Assembly (NCBI GenBank): GCA_042092935.1
Contig: JBELFK010000045.1
Location: 1-19,060 of the forward strand
Direction: 5' to 3'
DNA from: JASMHC01 sp042092935
Lineage (GTDB): Bacteria > Pseudomonadota > Alphaproteobacteria > Rhodobacterales > Rhodobacteraceae
DNA length: 19,060 nt
Every line of letters begins with the position of its first letter. The first letter of the stretch is position 1. Both the position numbers and the translations under genes were made by a program. Of the stretch, positions 1 through 6,960 are shown piece after piece. The notes beneath the pieces were generated by a model. It made no database searches. It saw only the letters and a program-made list of their open reading frames with translations, and was not told the DNA's origin.

Positions 1-935
1 TCGTCCCATGCTGTGCAGCCGATAAGACGGATGTCCTTAAGGTACATATCGCGCATATCCAGCGACACGATCGGGCCGGCGATCGCACCGGACGAAACAA
101 ACCGACCGCCGCGTTTCAAGAGTTTTAGCATTGTCGGAAACCCCTCACCGGCGACATTATCGACAACCACATCGATGCTGTTTTCCCCTAAGGCGGCGGA
201 TAAATCGGCGTTGCGCTCCAAAATAATGTCCGCGCCAAGGTCGCGAAGCTGGTCGATTTTCGACGCACTGGTGATCGCGAAAACCTTGGCGCCGCGCCGT
301 TTTGCCAGTTGCACCGTCGCCGAACCGACCCCGCCAGAAGCGCCTGTGACCAAAACAGTTTCCGCAGCCTTCAACGCAACCCGATGCAGCATGTTTTCCG
401 ATGTTGCATAGGCGCAGGGGATCGTGGCCAATTCCGCGTCGGTCCAATCGCAAGTGACTTTAAACGCCTCAGCAGCGGGGACTTTGACAAATTGCGCAAA
501 CGCGCCGTCAAAGTCCGAGGCCATCCAAATGTTGTCCATCACGTCGTAGCCATTCGGGCGCATACAGGCGCGCACCAAAACGCGTTGACCGATGCGGCTG
601 GCGTCAACGGCGTCACCACAGGCGACGATCTCGCCGCAGCAATCGGTGCCTTGGATCAAGGGAAAGGGAGTGGCCTCGTTCCAGCCACCGTCGGATTTTT
701 GTTCGGCGACTTGCTCCTGAACGTCCGAAGTGCTGCTGGTGTCCGCCGTAACGGATGAAGAATACCACCCCAAACGGGTGTTGATCTCTGTGTTGTTGAC
801 GCCCGCCGCCAGAACGCGAAGAAGAACGTCACCGGCTTTCAGGGTCGGTGTTGGAACATCGCGATACTCAAGTTTGTCGTAGCCGCCGTTCCCAGTGGTG
901 ACGACGGCCTTCATGGTTTTGGGTATTGGCGACAT
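1..935 (-). CDS. Zinc-type alcohol dehydrogenase / NADPH:quinone reductase-like protein, partial at 3' end
   Basis: About 311 codons are present; the C-terminus lies beyond the left edge. The protein belongs to the medium-chain dehydrogenase/reductase superfamily. It has an N-terminal GroES-like domain (KAVVTTGNGGYDKLEYRDVP, then GTDCCGEIV) and a nucleotide-binding Rossmann domain with TGASGGVGSATVQLAKRRGA, the glycine pattern of the NADPH-dependent quinone oxidoreductase branch. The end inside the window, DMRDMYLKDIRLIGCTAW, is the usual late segment of this family. The start at 935 is chosen because a purine-rich GGAAGAGAGA lies just upstream; a second in-frame ATG at 914 has no ribosome binding site. 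The substrate cannot be told from sequence. The gene is divergent from the next one, with about 200 bases between them. Family sure, exact activity unknown. Confidence 0.88.
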   Translation of the reverse strand, partial: MSPIPKTMKAVVTTGNGGYDKLEYRDVPTPTLKAGDVLLRVLAAGVNNTEINTRLGWYSSSVTADTSSTSDVQEQVAEQKSDGGWNEATPFPLIQGTDCCGEIVACGDAVDASRIGQRVLVRACMRPNGYDVMDNIWMASDFDGAFAQFVKVPAAEAFKVTCDWTDAELATIPCAYATSENMLHRVALKAAETVLVTGASGGVGSATVQLAKRRGAKVFAITSASKIDQLRDLGADIILERNADLSAALGENSIDVVVDNVAGEGFPTMLKLLKRGGRFVSSGAIAGPIVSLDMRDMYLKDIRLIGCTAWD

Positions 936-1133
936 TCGGTTCTCTCTTCCCGCATATTGAGGTTTCGTGGTCTCGACAGATGTGTACCTAATCCGTGATG
1001 GCTTCAAAGGCAGACGTTCGCAAGCCAGGCAAGTCGAACGAAACAGCTATCGCGATCATTGACCAATAAATTACCGCATCGATGGATTTTGCTGTTAGCC
1101 TAACTGGAACGCAATCGGCGAAGCGAGGCAAAA
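936..1133. other. Divergent intergenic region, no gene seen
   Basis: About 200 bases separate the leftward dehydrogenase from the rightward membrane-anchored protein. Both promoters should lie here. A -35-like TTGACC occurs at 1059-1064 on the plus strand, but I see no convincing -10 at the right distance. I see no RNA gene and no strong hairpin. Confidence 0.5.
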
Positions 1134-1631
1134 TTGCTTAACTGGCTAAAGAAACACCACATTCCAATCGACACGATGGGCGGAATAATCGCAACGTCGA
1201 TTACTATTGGGGCGTTTATTGTCGCCTACGGTCAATACGTCACCCAGTCGCGCATTGAAAACGAGCGTCAAGCCAAGCAGTCCTACTACGACTTCATGGA
1301 AATCTCGATGAACAACCCGCTTTATTCCAAACCGGGCTTGCGGGACGAACCACTGACGGACCTCGAGTACGAGGGGTTCTACTGGTACATGCAGATCATG
1401 TCACAGACGCTAGAGCAGGTGTTCGAATTCGTCCCAGACGAGGAAAGCTGGAATTACAACGCGCTTTTGCAATTCCGTCTTCATTGCGGATATTTCTTAT
1501 CCGTGGACTACGTGCCCGAAGTCCATTCCGAGCGCTTCCAAAGCCTCGTAGATGAGGCGCTGGCCCTTGAAGAGGACTGGGCCAAAAGCCAAAACCTCGA
1601 ACTTGAGGATGTTTGCTATATCGACGCGTGA
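1134..1631 (+). CDS. Hypothetical membrane-anchored protein, 165 aa
   Basis: I do not recognise this family. A short basic N-terminus (KKHH) is followed by one hydrophobic segment at about residues 15-34 (GGIIATSITIGAFIVAYGQY). Next comes a polar, probably helical stretch (TQSRIENERQAKQSYYDF) and an acidic, aromatic-rich soluble domain with many Tyr, Trp and Phe residues (for example FYWYMQIMSQTLEQVFEFV). The predicted arrangement is a single-pass inner-membrane protein. The frame opens with TTG at 1134, preceded by GCGAGGC at a workable distance. The first ATG in frame is codon 15, exactly at the start of the hydrophobic segment, and would remove the basic flank, so TTG is favoured but not proven. 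It stands alone between a divergent dehydrogenase and convergent gcdH, which ends 24 bases away. No function is proposed. Confidence 0.7.
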   Translation: MLNWLKKHHIPIDTMGGIIATSITIGAFIVAYGQYVTQSRIENERQAKQSYYDFMEISMNNPLYSKPGLRDEPLTDLEYEGFYWYMQIMSQTLEQVFEFVPDEESWNYNALLQFRLHCGYFLSVDYVPEVHSERFQSLVDEALALEEDWAKSQNLELEDVCYIDA

Positions 1632-1655
1632 CCCAAGACCACCCGCGCGGCGCTT

Positions 1656-2876
1656 TTAGAAAAACGCCTGCAAGCCGGTTTGCGCACGCCCAAGGATCAG
1701 CGCGTGAACGTCGTGGGTGCCCTCATAGGTGTTCACGGTCTCAAGGTTCATCATATGGCGAATGACTTGGAATTCCTCTGAAATTCCGTTGCCTCCATGC
1801 ATGTCGCGGGCCGCTCGGGCAATGTCGAGAGCCTTGCCGCAGTTGTTGCGCTTCATCATGCTTATCATTTCCGGCGCGGCATCGGCGTCATCCATCAGAC
1901 GGCCAATTTGCAGCGATCCTTGCAAGCCAAGCGTGATTTCGGTCTGCATGTCCGCCAGCTTCTTTTGGAACAATTGGGTCTGCGCCAGAGGCCTGTTGAA
2001 TTGCTTGCGATCAAGACCGTATTGCCGCGCGGCGTGCCAGCAGAATTCGGCGGCACCCAAAACACCCCAACTGATGCCGAAACGAGCGCGGTTCAGACAT
2101 CCGAATGGGCCTTTGAGCCCCTGAACATTGGGCAGCAAAGCGTCGTCACCCACGTCGACTCCGTCCATAACGATTTCGCCAGTGGTCGAGGCGCGAAGCG
2201 ATTGTTTGCCTTGGATCTTCGGGGCCGAAAGGCCGGCCATCCCCTTTTCGAGAATGAACCCTCGGATTTTGCCCCCGTGCGCTTCGGACTTGGCCCAAAC
2301 CACGAAAACATCCGCGAACGGGCTGTTCGAGATCCACATCTTGCTGCCCGTCAATCGATAGCCATCGTTGGTTTTCACCGCGCGTGTTTTCATGCCCGCA
2401 GGGTCAGAGCCAGCATCAGGCTCTGTCAAACCAAAGCATCCTATCAAAGCGCCGGAACACAAGCCCGGCAAGTATTTCTGCCGCTGCTCTTCGCTGCCAT
2501 AGGCATAGATCGGATAAATCACCAGGCTTGATTGCACAGACATCATCGAACGGTAACCGCTGTCAACGCGCTCAATCTCACGTGCAATCAGGCCGTAAGA
2601 TACATACCCAGCACCCAATCCGCCGTATTCTTCTGGGACGGTGACGCCCAGCAATCCGGCCTCACCCATCAAAGGGAACAATTCGGGAGACGAGGCTTCT
2701 TCGGCATAGGCCTTGATGACTCTTGGCTGCAACTCGGTCTGTGCGAATTGGCGGGCTGCATCCCGCAACATGCGCTCGTCTTCTGTCAGCTGTTTTTCCA
2801 AACGCAGGGCGTCTTCCCAATCAAAGGCCGAAAGGTCGGGCGCGTCTTTTGCGCGAAGTGGTGAAGCGGTCATCAT
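1656..2876 (-). CDS. gcdH: Glutaryl-CoA dehydrogenase
   Basis: This FAD enzyme oxidises and decarboxylates glutaryl-CoA to crotonyl-CoA in lysine, tryptophan and related aromatic catabolism, passing electrons to ETF. The 406 residues carry the full acyl-CoA dehydrogenase fold. The glutaryl-CoA branch is indicated by SGYRSMMSVQSSLV (about 106-119, its Arg being the substrate-carboxylate contact in this family), the FAD/substrate motif CFGLTEPDAGSDP (147-159), and VNTYEGTHDVHALILGRAQTG near the C-terminus with catalytic Glu385. The sequence begins with two consecutive ATGs. AGGAG is only 3 bases from the first and 6 from the second, so translation may start at 2873. A good promoter lies upstream. 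The usual partner, a CoA-transferase or LysR regulator, is not seen; a molybdenum-cofactor pair lies divergently instead. Confidence 0.96.
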   Translation of the reverse strand: MMTASPLRAKDAPDLSAFDWEDALRLEKQLTEDERMLRDAARQFAQTELQPRVIKAYAEEASSPELFPLMGEAGLLGVTVPEEYGGLGAGYVSYGLIAREIERVDSGYRSMMSVQSSLVIYPIYAYGSEEQRQKYLPGLCSGALIGCFGLTEPDAGSDPAGMKTRAVKTNDGYRLTGSKMWISNSPFADVFVVWAKSEAHGGKIRGFILEKGMAGLSAPKIQGKQSLRASTTGEIVMDGVDVGDDALLPNVQGLKGPFGCLNRARFGISWGVLGAAEFCWHAARQYGLDRKQFNRPLAQTQLFQKKLADMQTEITLGLQGSLQIGRLMDDADAAPEMISMMKRNNCGKALDIARAARDMHGGNGISEEFQVIRHMMNLETVNTYEGTHDVHALILGRAQTGLQAFF

Positions 2877-2896
2877 GGTCTCCTCGATATTCGGCG

Positions 2897-2925
2897 ACGA
2901 TAGGGGGATTGCAACGCTGGTTCAA
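2897..2925 (-). promoter_or_regulatory. Candidate sigma-70-type promoter of gcdH
   Basis: On the minus strand TTGAAC (2925-2920) and TATCGT (2902-2897) are separated by exactly 17 bases, each matching 4 of 6 consensus positions. The -10 ends about 20 bases before the gcdH start codon, leaving a short leader that contains the Shine-Dalgarno GAGGAGA. Confidence 0.45.
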
Positions 2926-2985
2926 TCATCAGCGCGCCATGTTTGCGCTCGCGGTTTTCAAATGACGCCACGGCGTTGACCGCGC

Positions 2986-3015
2986 TTGATCTCCCTTCGT
3001 TCGGACGGCAATACT
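2986..3015 (+). promoter_or_regulatory. Candidate promoter of the XdhC/MoeA-like pair
   Basis: TTGATC (2986-2991) and AATACT (3010-3015) are 18 bases apart, each 4 of 6 consensus positions. The -10 lies 23 bases before the chosen ATG. The call is weak and is based on spacing and position only. Confidence 0.3.
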
Positions 3016-3038
3016 CGCCAAGCCAAAATGGGGGGAAC

Positions 3039-4010
3039 ATGGACCGCTTCGACGCAATTCTTGAAACGGCTTTGCAATGGCACCAAAGCGGACAGGGGGC
3101 TGCTTTGGCGACTGTCGTGCAAACATGGGGCAGTGCACCGCGCCGTGTCGGCAGCTTGATGGCGGTAAGCGGTCAGTCGGAAATTGAGGGCTCGGTCTCG
3201 GGGGGGTGCGTCGAAGGTGCAGTTGTCGCCGAGGCACTCGATGCGCTTGAGGACGGACAGCCAAGGCTGCTTGAATACGGTATCGCGGACGGCGACGCCT
3301 TTGCGGCGGGCTTGGCCTGTGGCGGCACGATCCGCATATGGCTTGAACCGCTTGGAAGCGTTTTTCCTATCGCGGATTTAGTCGCGCTGACCGAAAAACG
3401 CGCTGCGCGACAGGCCGTCGGCTATCTCTGCAACACGCAGACAGGCGCTCGCCGGATCGTTGGGCCTGAGGACTTCCCCGATCGCTTCTTGGCTGACAGA
3501 TCAGGGTTTGAAGATAATGGCGAAACCTTTGTTACCATTCACAATCCACCGCTTCGATTGGTGGTCGTCGGGGCGGTTCACATCGCGCAAGCCTTGGTGC
3601 CCTTGGCGCGGATCGCCGGTTACGATCCCATCATCGTCGACCCACGTTCGGCCTTCGCCTCGCAAGCGCGGTTTCCGGGCGAGACACTGATGCACGATTG
3701 GCCGGACGAGGCCTTGAATATACTCGGACTGGATGCACGCACGGCCGTCGTCTTGCTGTCGCATGATCCGAAATTGGACGATCCTGCCTTGCATGCGGCA
3801 CTTCAGTCAGACGCGTTCTATATCGGCGCTTTGGGTTCAAAGCGCACCCATGCAAATCGGCTTGATCGACTTGCGAACGCCGGATTCAGCACCGAGCACA
3901 CCGCACGAATCCATGGCCCAGTCGGCTTGAACATCGGGTCGTCCGGTCCGGCTGAAATTGCCGTTTCAATCCTTGCAGAAATGACGGCCGTCTTAAGGGG
4001 GGCCTTGTGA
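3039..4010 (+). CDS. XdhC/CoxI-family molybdoenzyme maturation protein
   Basis: XdhC-family proteins bind molybdenum cofactor and help its sulfuration and insertion into xanthine dehydrogenase/CO dehydrogenase-type enzymes. The 323-residue protein has the N-terminal XdhC/CoxI domain (TVVQTWGSAPRRVGSLMAV at about 25-43, GSVSGGCVEGAV with Cys57, GLACGGTIRIWLEP with Cys94). The C-terminal Rossmann-like XdhC domain has RLVVVGAVHIAQALVPLA, then ALGSKRTHANRLDRL and a terminal GLNIGSSGPAEIAVSILAEM. The open frame extends upstream to 2943, but GGGGGAAC directly precedes the ATG at 3039 and the family normally begins at this MDRFDAIL-like helix, so 3039 is chosen. It overlaps the next gene by four bases, which implies co-translation. 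No molybdenum hydroxylase is encoded in the window, so the client enzyme is unknown. Confidence 0.9.
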   Translation: MDRFDAILETALQWHQSGQGAALATVVQTWGSAPRRVGSLMAVSGQSEIEGSVSGGCVEGAVVAEALDALEDGQPRLLEYGIADGDAFAAGLACGGTIRIWLEPLGSVFPIADLVALTEKRAARQAVGYLCNTQTGARRIVGPEDFPDRFLADRSGFEDNGETFVTIHNPPLRLVVVGAVHIAQALVPLARIAGYDPIIVDPRSAFASQARFPGETLMHDWPDEALNILGLDARTAVVLLSHDPKLDDPALHAALQSDAFYIGALGSKRTHANRLDRLANAGFSTEHTARIHGPVGLNIGSSGPAEIAVSILAEMTAVLRGAL

Positions 4011-5002
4011 AATTCGGACCCCTGCCAGTGGGGCAGGCCGAGGGGACAATCCTTGCGCATTCGATCCGGCAGAGCGGGCTTCGTTTGCGCAAGGGTAAAA
4101 TTCTAATCCAAGATGACATTCGCAAACTTGAGGCCGCGGGCCTGTCCGAGATCGTGGTCGCGCAGCTTGAAAGCGGAGAAATTGACGAGAACCAAGCGGT
4201 CAGGCGGCTGGCCTCGGGGTTTTCAATCTCTTCCGATGATCCTGACTTAGCGGTTACTTCGGCTTTTACGGGCCGCGCGAACGTGCTGGCAAAAAAGGCA
4301 GGGGTGGCGCGGATTGACGCCCAGAAGATCAATGCGTTCAATCAGGTGAATCCGATGATAACGCTGGCCACGGTTCCCGATTTTCACATGATCGACAAGG
4401 GTGGAATGCTGGCCACGGTCAAGGTCATTTCGTTTGGCGTTAAATCGTCGGATGTCGTTGCAGCCTCGGCGTGCATAGCGAATGCAATCAGCCTAGAGAC
4501 CCCCAAGCTGTCAACCGCAGCGCTAATTGTGACGTCGTTGAATGATGGCAATCCCGACAAAGGGATTGAGGCCATTCGCGCGCGGCTGGCTCGTTGGGGT
4601 GTGACCCTTGTTGGCGTTGATGTCGTCCCACATACCGAAGACGCAATCGCAGGCGCACTGATAACCGCAGACGCTGAAATCGCGCTTATCCTTACAGCCT
4701 CGGCGACCTCGGATATTCAGGATGTCGCCCCATCCGCCGTCAAACGATCTGGCGGAAAAATCGAGCGCTTTGGAATGCCGGTGGATCCTGGCAATCTTCT
4801 GTTCATTGGCGCCCAAGGCGGACGACCTGTGATCGGCCTTCCCGGTTGCGCGCGATCACCAGCGTTGAACGGGACCGACTGGGTTCTCAGCCGGATCGTC
4901 TGCGGGATTGAGGTGCGCGATCAGGACGTTTCGGCCATGGGAGTCGGCGGGCTGCTAAAGGAAATTCCAACCCGACCTCACCCGCGAAACAAGAGCGGAT
5001 GA
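4007..5002 (+). CDS. MoeA/MogA-like molybdopterin-binding protein
   Basis: This 331-residue protein resembles the molybdopterin-binding (MoCF) fold shared by MoaB, MogA and MoeA. It lacks the multidomain architecture of full MoeA. The N-terminus (GPLPVGQAEGTILAHSIR, then LRLRKGKILIQDDIRKLEAA) is like the first domain of MoeA-type proteins. The second half carries the fold with LITADAEIALILTASATSDI, VKRSGGKIERFGMPVDPGN and the late RPVIGLPGCARSPALNG, typical of the ligand-binding end. It starts with GTG inside the stop region of the XdhC gene (GTGA overlap at 4007-4010), so the two are almost certainly co-expressed. Expected role, by family and neighbour: cofactor handling or delivery for a molybdenum hydroxylase encoded elsewhere. 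Whether it inserts molybdate or only carries molybdopterin or its nucleotide form cannot be told. Confidence 0.85.
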   Translation: MKFGPLPVGQAEGTILAHSIRQSGLRLRKGKILIQDDIRKLEAAGLSEIVVAQLESGEIDENQAVRRLASGFSISSDDPDLAVTSAFTGRANVLAKKAGVARIDAQKINAFNQVNPMITLATVPDFHMIDKGGMLATVKVISFGVKSSDVVAASACIANAISLETPKLSTAALIVTSLNDGNPDKGIEAIRARLARWGVTLVGVDVVPHTEDAIAGALITADAEIALILTASATSDIQDVAPSAVKRSGGKIERFGMPVDPGNLLFIGAQGGRPVIGLPGCARSPALNGTDWVLSRIVCGIEVRDQDVSAMGVGGLLKEIPTRPHPRNKSG

Positions 5003-5054
5003 AGAAGGTCGGGCGCCAGCTTTCGCCAGCGCTTGGGGCGCAGCTTGGTCGCGA

Positions 5055-6365
5055 CTAAGACGCGAGGCGGAAATACATGGCCTCATAGTTGGCCTCCATA
5101 CCCGTGCCACAAAACTCCATTGTGGTGTTGGACGTGCCGTCAATCGTGCCGCCGGCAATAATCGAGGCCCCCTTGATACCCGACGCTTGCGCCGCGAAGG
5201 AAATATCGCCCGCCGCGATCAGCCTGCCACCTTGGAGCGCAAGCCCCGATGCGAACCGCATGCCGCCCTTGGTAATCAGGGTCGCGCCGCCGCCCACGCC
5301 GCAGTCATCTGCTGCGCCGACCTGAATTCCATTCGGACCCGAGATCGAGCGGCTATCGGTACTGGTGGTTGCAATGATCGAATCCTCGATCACGCTGCCA
5401 TTACCAAAGGAAATCTTGCAATTGGTTATCAAGACAACCTCGCTTAGGGGGGTGCCGCCCAAGTTGAAGTTGGCCGTATTTCCGGACGAACAATAAAGAT
5501 AGTGGACACGCCCCGGCGTAAACTCGGACGCGGTTAGGTTGAGGTTGTTGATCCCCAACCACGCAGCACCGTTTATATAGTCGGGTAGATAGGCGTCATT
5601 GGCGTAAAGCAACCCGTCGATGATGCTCTCGATCTGGTTGAGGATGCGGATATTGTAGCTGCCTTCGCGCAGCGCGGATTCAAGGCCGGGGTTCTTTTGA
5701 AAGCCATTTCGATTGATGTCGAGAAGGTCGGCATCGGGCATCGACACCACGGTGCCAGCGCCAAAACTGTTGTTGTTGTTCAATGAGACATAGGAATTGG
5801 AATGCACACAAAAGCCGGATGCAAAGCTGTTGTTGGATTGCAAATCGACGACGCCTTCGCCAACAAATCCTTCGCGCAGACAATCAGGAATATAGGTCGT
5901 AAAGACAGACTCGGCCGTCAAGTCCCATGAGTTATCGTCGGAGAATTGCAGCATGAGGGCACGCACCGGATTACCACGTGATTTCGACAGGGTTGCGGTT
6001 ACTTTGACGGCATCCGACAGGTTTGAGTCTTCGGTAAAAGTTTGGGTGTTATAGTCCCATGACCCAAAAACCACGTCCGTCGATGTGATGACCTTGCCGT
6101 AGTTGGCGTAGGGCATCCAGTCCTCGGCTATTTCAAGCGCTGCGGTGATTGCGGCGTCCTCGGAACCAGAGTCTCGGTTGTAGATTGCGGCATGCGCAAC
6201 AGCATCCGCCGTGGCTTGCAACTTTTCGCGCGATACATTGACCGAGGCCATGTCAACGGCATAGCCGCCGACGACCATCGCAATGGCGATGAAGTAGAGG
6301 CCGAAGAGCGTCATGCTCCCGTCCTCTTTTTTCAGAAACTTGAAGGGCCTTGGCAGAGGCGACAT
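5055..6365 (-). CDS. TadG-like (Flp pilus/TadE-G family) protein with beta-helix-like C-terminal region
   Basis: The protein has 436 residues. The N-terminus is of TadG type: basic KFLKKEDGSMT, one hydrophobic segment (about 19-37), then SREKLQATADAVAHAAI, the juxtamembrane helix of this family. Residues 65-160 form an extracytoplasmic domain. From about 170 onward the sequence is rich in Asn, Ser and Gly with recurring NNSF-x2-G-like turns (SNNSFASG and NNNSFGAG about 20 residues apart), then KISFGNGSVIEDSI and GGRLIAAGDISFAAQ. This reads like rungs of a parallel beta-helix (inference). All six cysteines (162, 186, 292, 316, 355, 419) lie in the exported part, suggesting disulfides. I see no von Willebrand A DxSxS motif, which true TadG often has. 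It lies 15 bases behind the TadE-like gene, with a GGGAAA ribosome site. No other tad/cpa genes are nearby. Confidence 0.82.
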   Translation of the reverse strand: MSPLPRPFKFLKKEDGSMTLFGLYFIAIAMVVGGYAVDMASVNVSREKLQATADAVAHAAIYNRDSGSEDAAITAALEIAEDWMPYANYGKVITSTDVVFGSWDYNTQTFTEDSNLSDAVKVTATLSKSRGNPVRALMLQFSDDNSWDLTAESVFTTYIPDCLREGFVGEGVVDLQSNNSFASGFCVHSNSYVSLNNNNSFGAGTVVSMPDADLLDINRNGFQKNPGLESALREGSYNIRILNQIESIIDGLLYANDAYLPDYINGAAWLGINNLNLTASEFTPGRVHYLYCSSGNTANFNLGGTPLSEVVLITNCKISFGNGSVIEDSIIATTSTDSRSISGPNGIQVGAADDCGVGGGATLITKGGMRFASGLALQGGRLIAAGDISFAAQASGIKGASIIAGGTIDGTSNTTMEFCGTGMEANYEAMYFRLAS

Positions 6366-6380
6366 GGCTTGTTTCCCATT

Positions 6381-6785
6381 CTAGTATTCGATGTAGTTCT
6401 TGGCCTGGACGTTCAGCGTGTACTCATCAAAACTGGTCATGCTTCCGAAAGCGAGAATATCGGAGAGCGGGAAACTCACATTGCTGGTGATGGTGCCATT
6501 GTCGATCATTGCAGTAATCGTTGCATTGGGAGAAAGACGGAGAAGTTGTGCCCGTATTTCTGCAACAACCTCTGATTCAGATGACAGTTTGCCGACAGAC
6601 AACTGGCGGTTTACGTCGTGAACAGTCCGCATAACCTGCGTGTGGTTCGCGAACGTCAGGGCTGCATCGACGGTGACAAACATCAGCAACAGAAAAACCG
6701 GAACGATTAGAACCGTCTCCATTGTTGCCGAGCCATCGCAGGCTGACCAGAACTGATTGATTCGATTTTTAATTGTTTTTGTCAT
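6381..6785 (-). CDS. TadE-like pseudopilin
   Basis: This 134-residue protein has the TadE/TadF form. A polar N-terminus ends in CDGSATMETVLIVPVF, where Gly18 followed by Glu at +5 fits a prepilin-peptidase site cut after Gly. One hydrophobic helix follows (about 24-42, LIVPVFLLLMFVTVDAALTF), then a small exported domain. TadE-type pseudopilins are processed by the tad prepilin peptidase and take part in Flp pilus assembly or surface attachment (family knowledge). It is the first gene of a two-gene unit with the TadG-like protein. Its ribosome binding site is weak; the 40 bases before the ATG form an inverted repeat and contain a short overlapping reading frame, both described separately. Neither prepilin nor the secretion ATPase is in this window. 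Confidence 0.85.
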   Translation of the reverse strand: MTKTIKNRINQFWSACDGSATMETVLIVPVFLLLMFVTVDAALTFANHTQVMRTVHDVNRQLSVGKLSSESEVVAEIRAQLLRLSPNATITAMIDNGTITSNVSFPLSDILAFGSMTSFDEYTLNVQAKNYIEY

Positions 6786-6787
6786 TT

Positions 6788-6827
6788 TGACACTCTGGTA
6801 GCAGTTTTTGCAGGGCCATGAGTGTCA
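6788..6827 (-). promoter_or_regulatory. Leader hairpin directly upstream of tadE-like gene
   Basis: TGACACTC at 6788-6795 and GAGTGTCA at 6820-6827 are perfect 8-base inverted arms 24 bases apart. Just inside them CCA/TGG adds three more pairs across a one-base bulge. In the transcript this hairpin would end three bases before the AUG at 6785. The same stretch holds a possible 16-codon reading frame, ATG at 6819 and TAA at 6771-6769, which runs out of frame across the tadE start. Confidence 0.5.
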
Positions 6828-6833
6828 CCAAAC

Positions 6834-6854
6834 TTTGATTAAAAGAGGATCAAA
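6834..6854. promoter_or_regulatory. Inverted repeat TTTGAT-N9-ATCAAA upstream of tadE-like gene
   Basis: A perfect 6-base dyad with a 9-base spacer lies about 50-70 bases before the tadE start, where a promoter is expected. It has the size of a dimeric regulator site. I cannot name the regulator. The region 6786-6910 otherwise holds no gene. Confidence 0.35.
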
Positions 6855-6910
6855 ATGTGGTCGAAATCGGACCAAGGGTCCAAAACCTTAAGGAATTCTG
6901 GGGGTATTGA

Positions 6911-6940
6911 AACAAAAACGCCGCCAAGACGGCGGCGTTT
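6911..6940 (-). terminator. Rho-independent terminator of infC
   Basis: On the minus strand a perfect 10-base stem (AAACGCCGCC / GGCGGCGTTT) with loop GTCTT is followed by a T-rich tail (TTTTTGTTTC). It begins 20 bases after the infC stop codon. This is the clearest intrinsic terminator in the window and also separates infC from the tadE-like gene. Confidence 0.9.
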
Positions 6941-6960
6941 CCAAAGGGGGTACAATCACC

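Noticed and set aside
1797..2531. 244-codon plus-strand frame opposite gcdH
   Set aside because: Shadow of a fully conserved acyl-CoA dehydrogenase; no domain, and composition rich in His, Arg and Gln as expected for antisense reading.
2943..3038. 32-residue N-terminal extension of the XdhC-type protein
   Set aside because: The upstream ATG has no ribosome site, while GGGGGAAC sits directly before the ATG at 3039, which also matches the family start.
5003..5054. Possible terminator between the molybdopterin-binding gene and the TadG-like gene
   Set aside because: GCGCC/GGCGC arms exist, but the stem is only five pairs with a long loop and no T tract.
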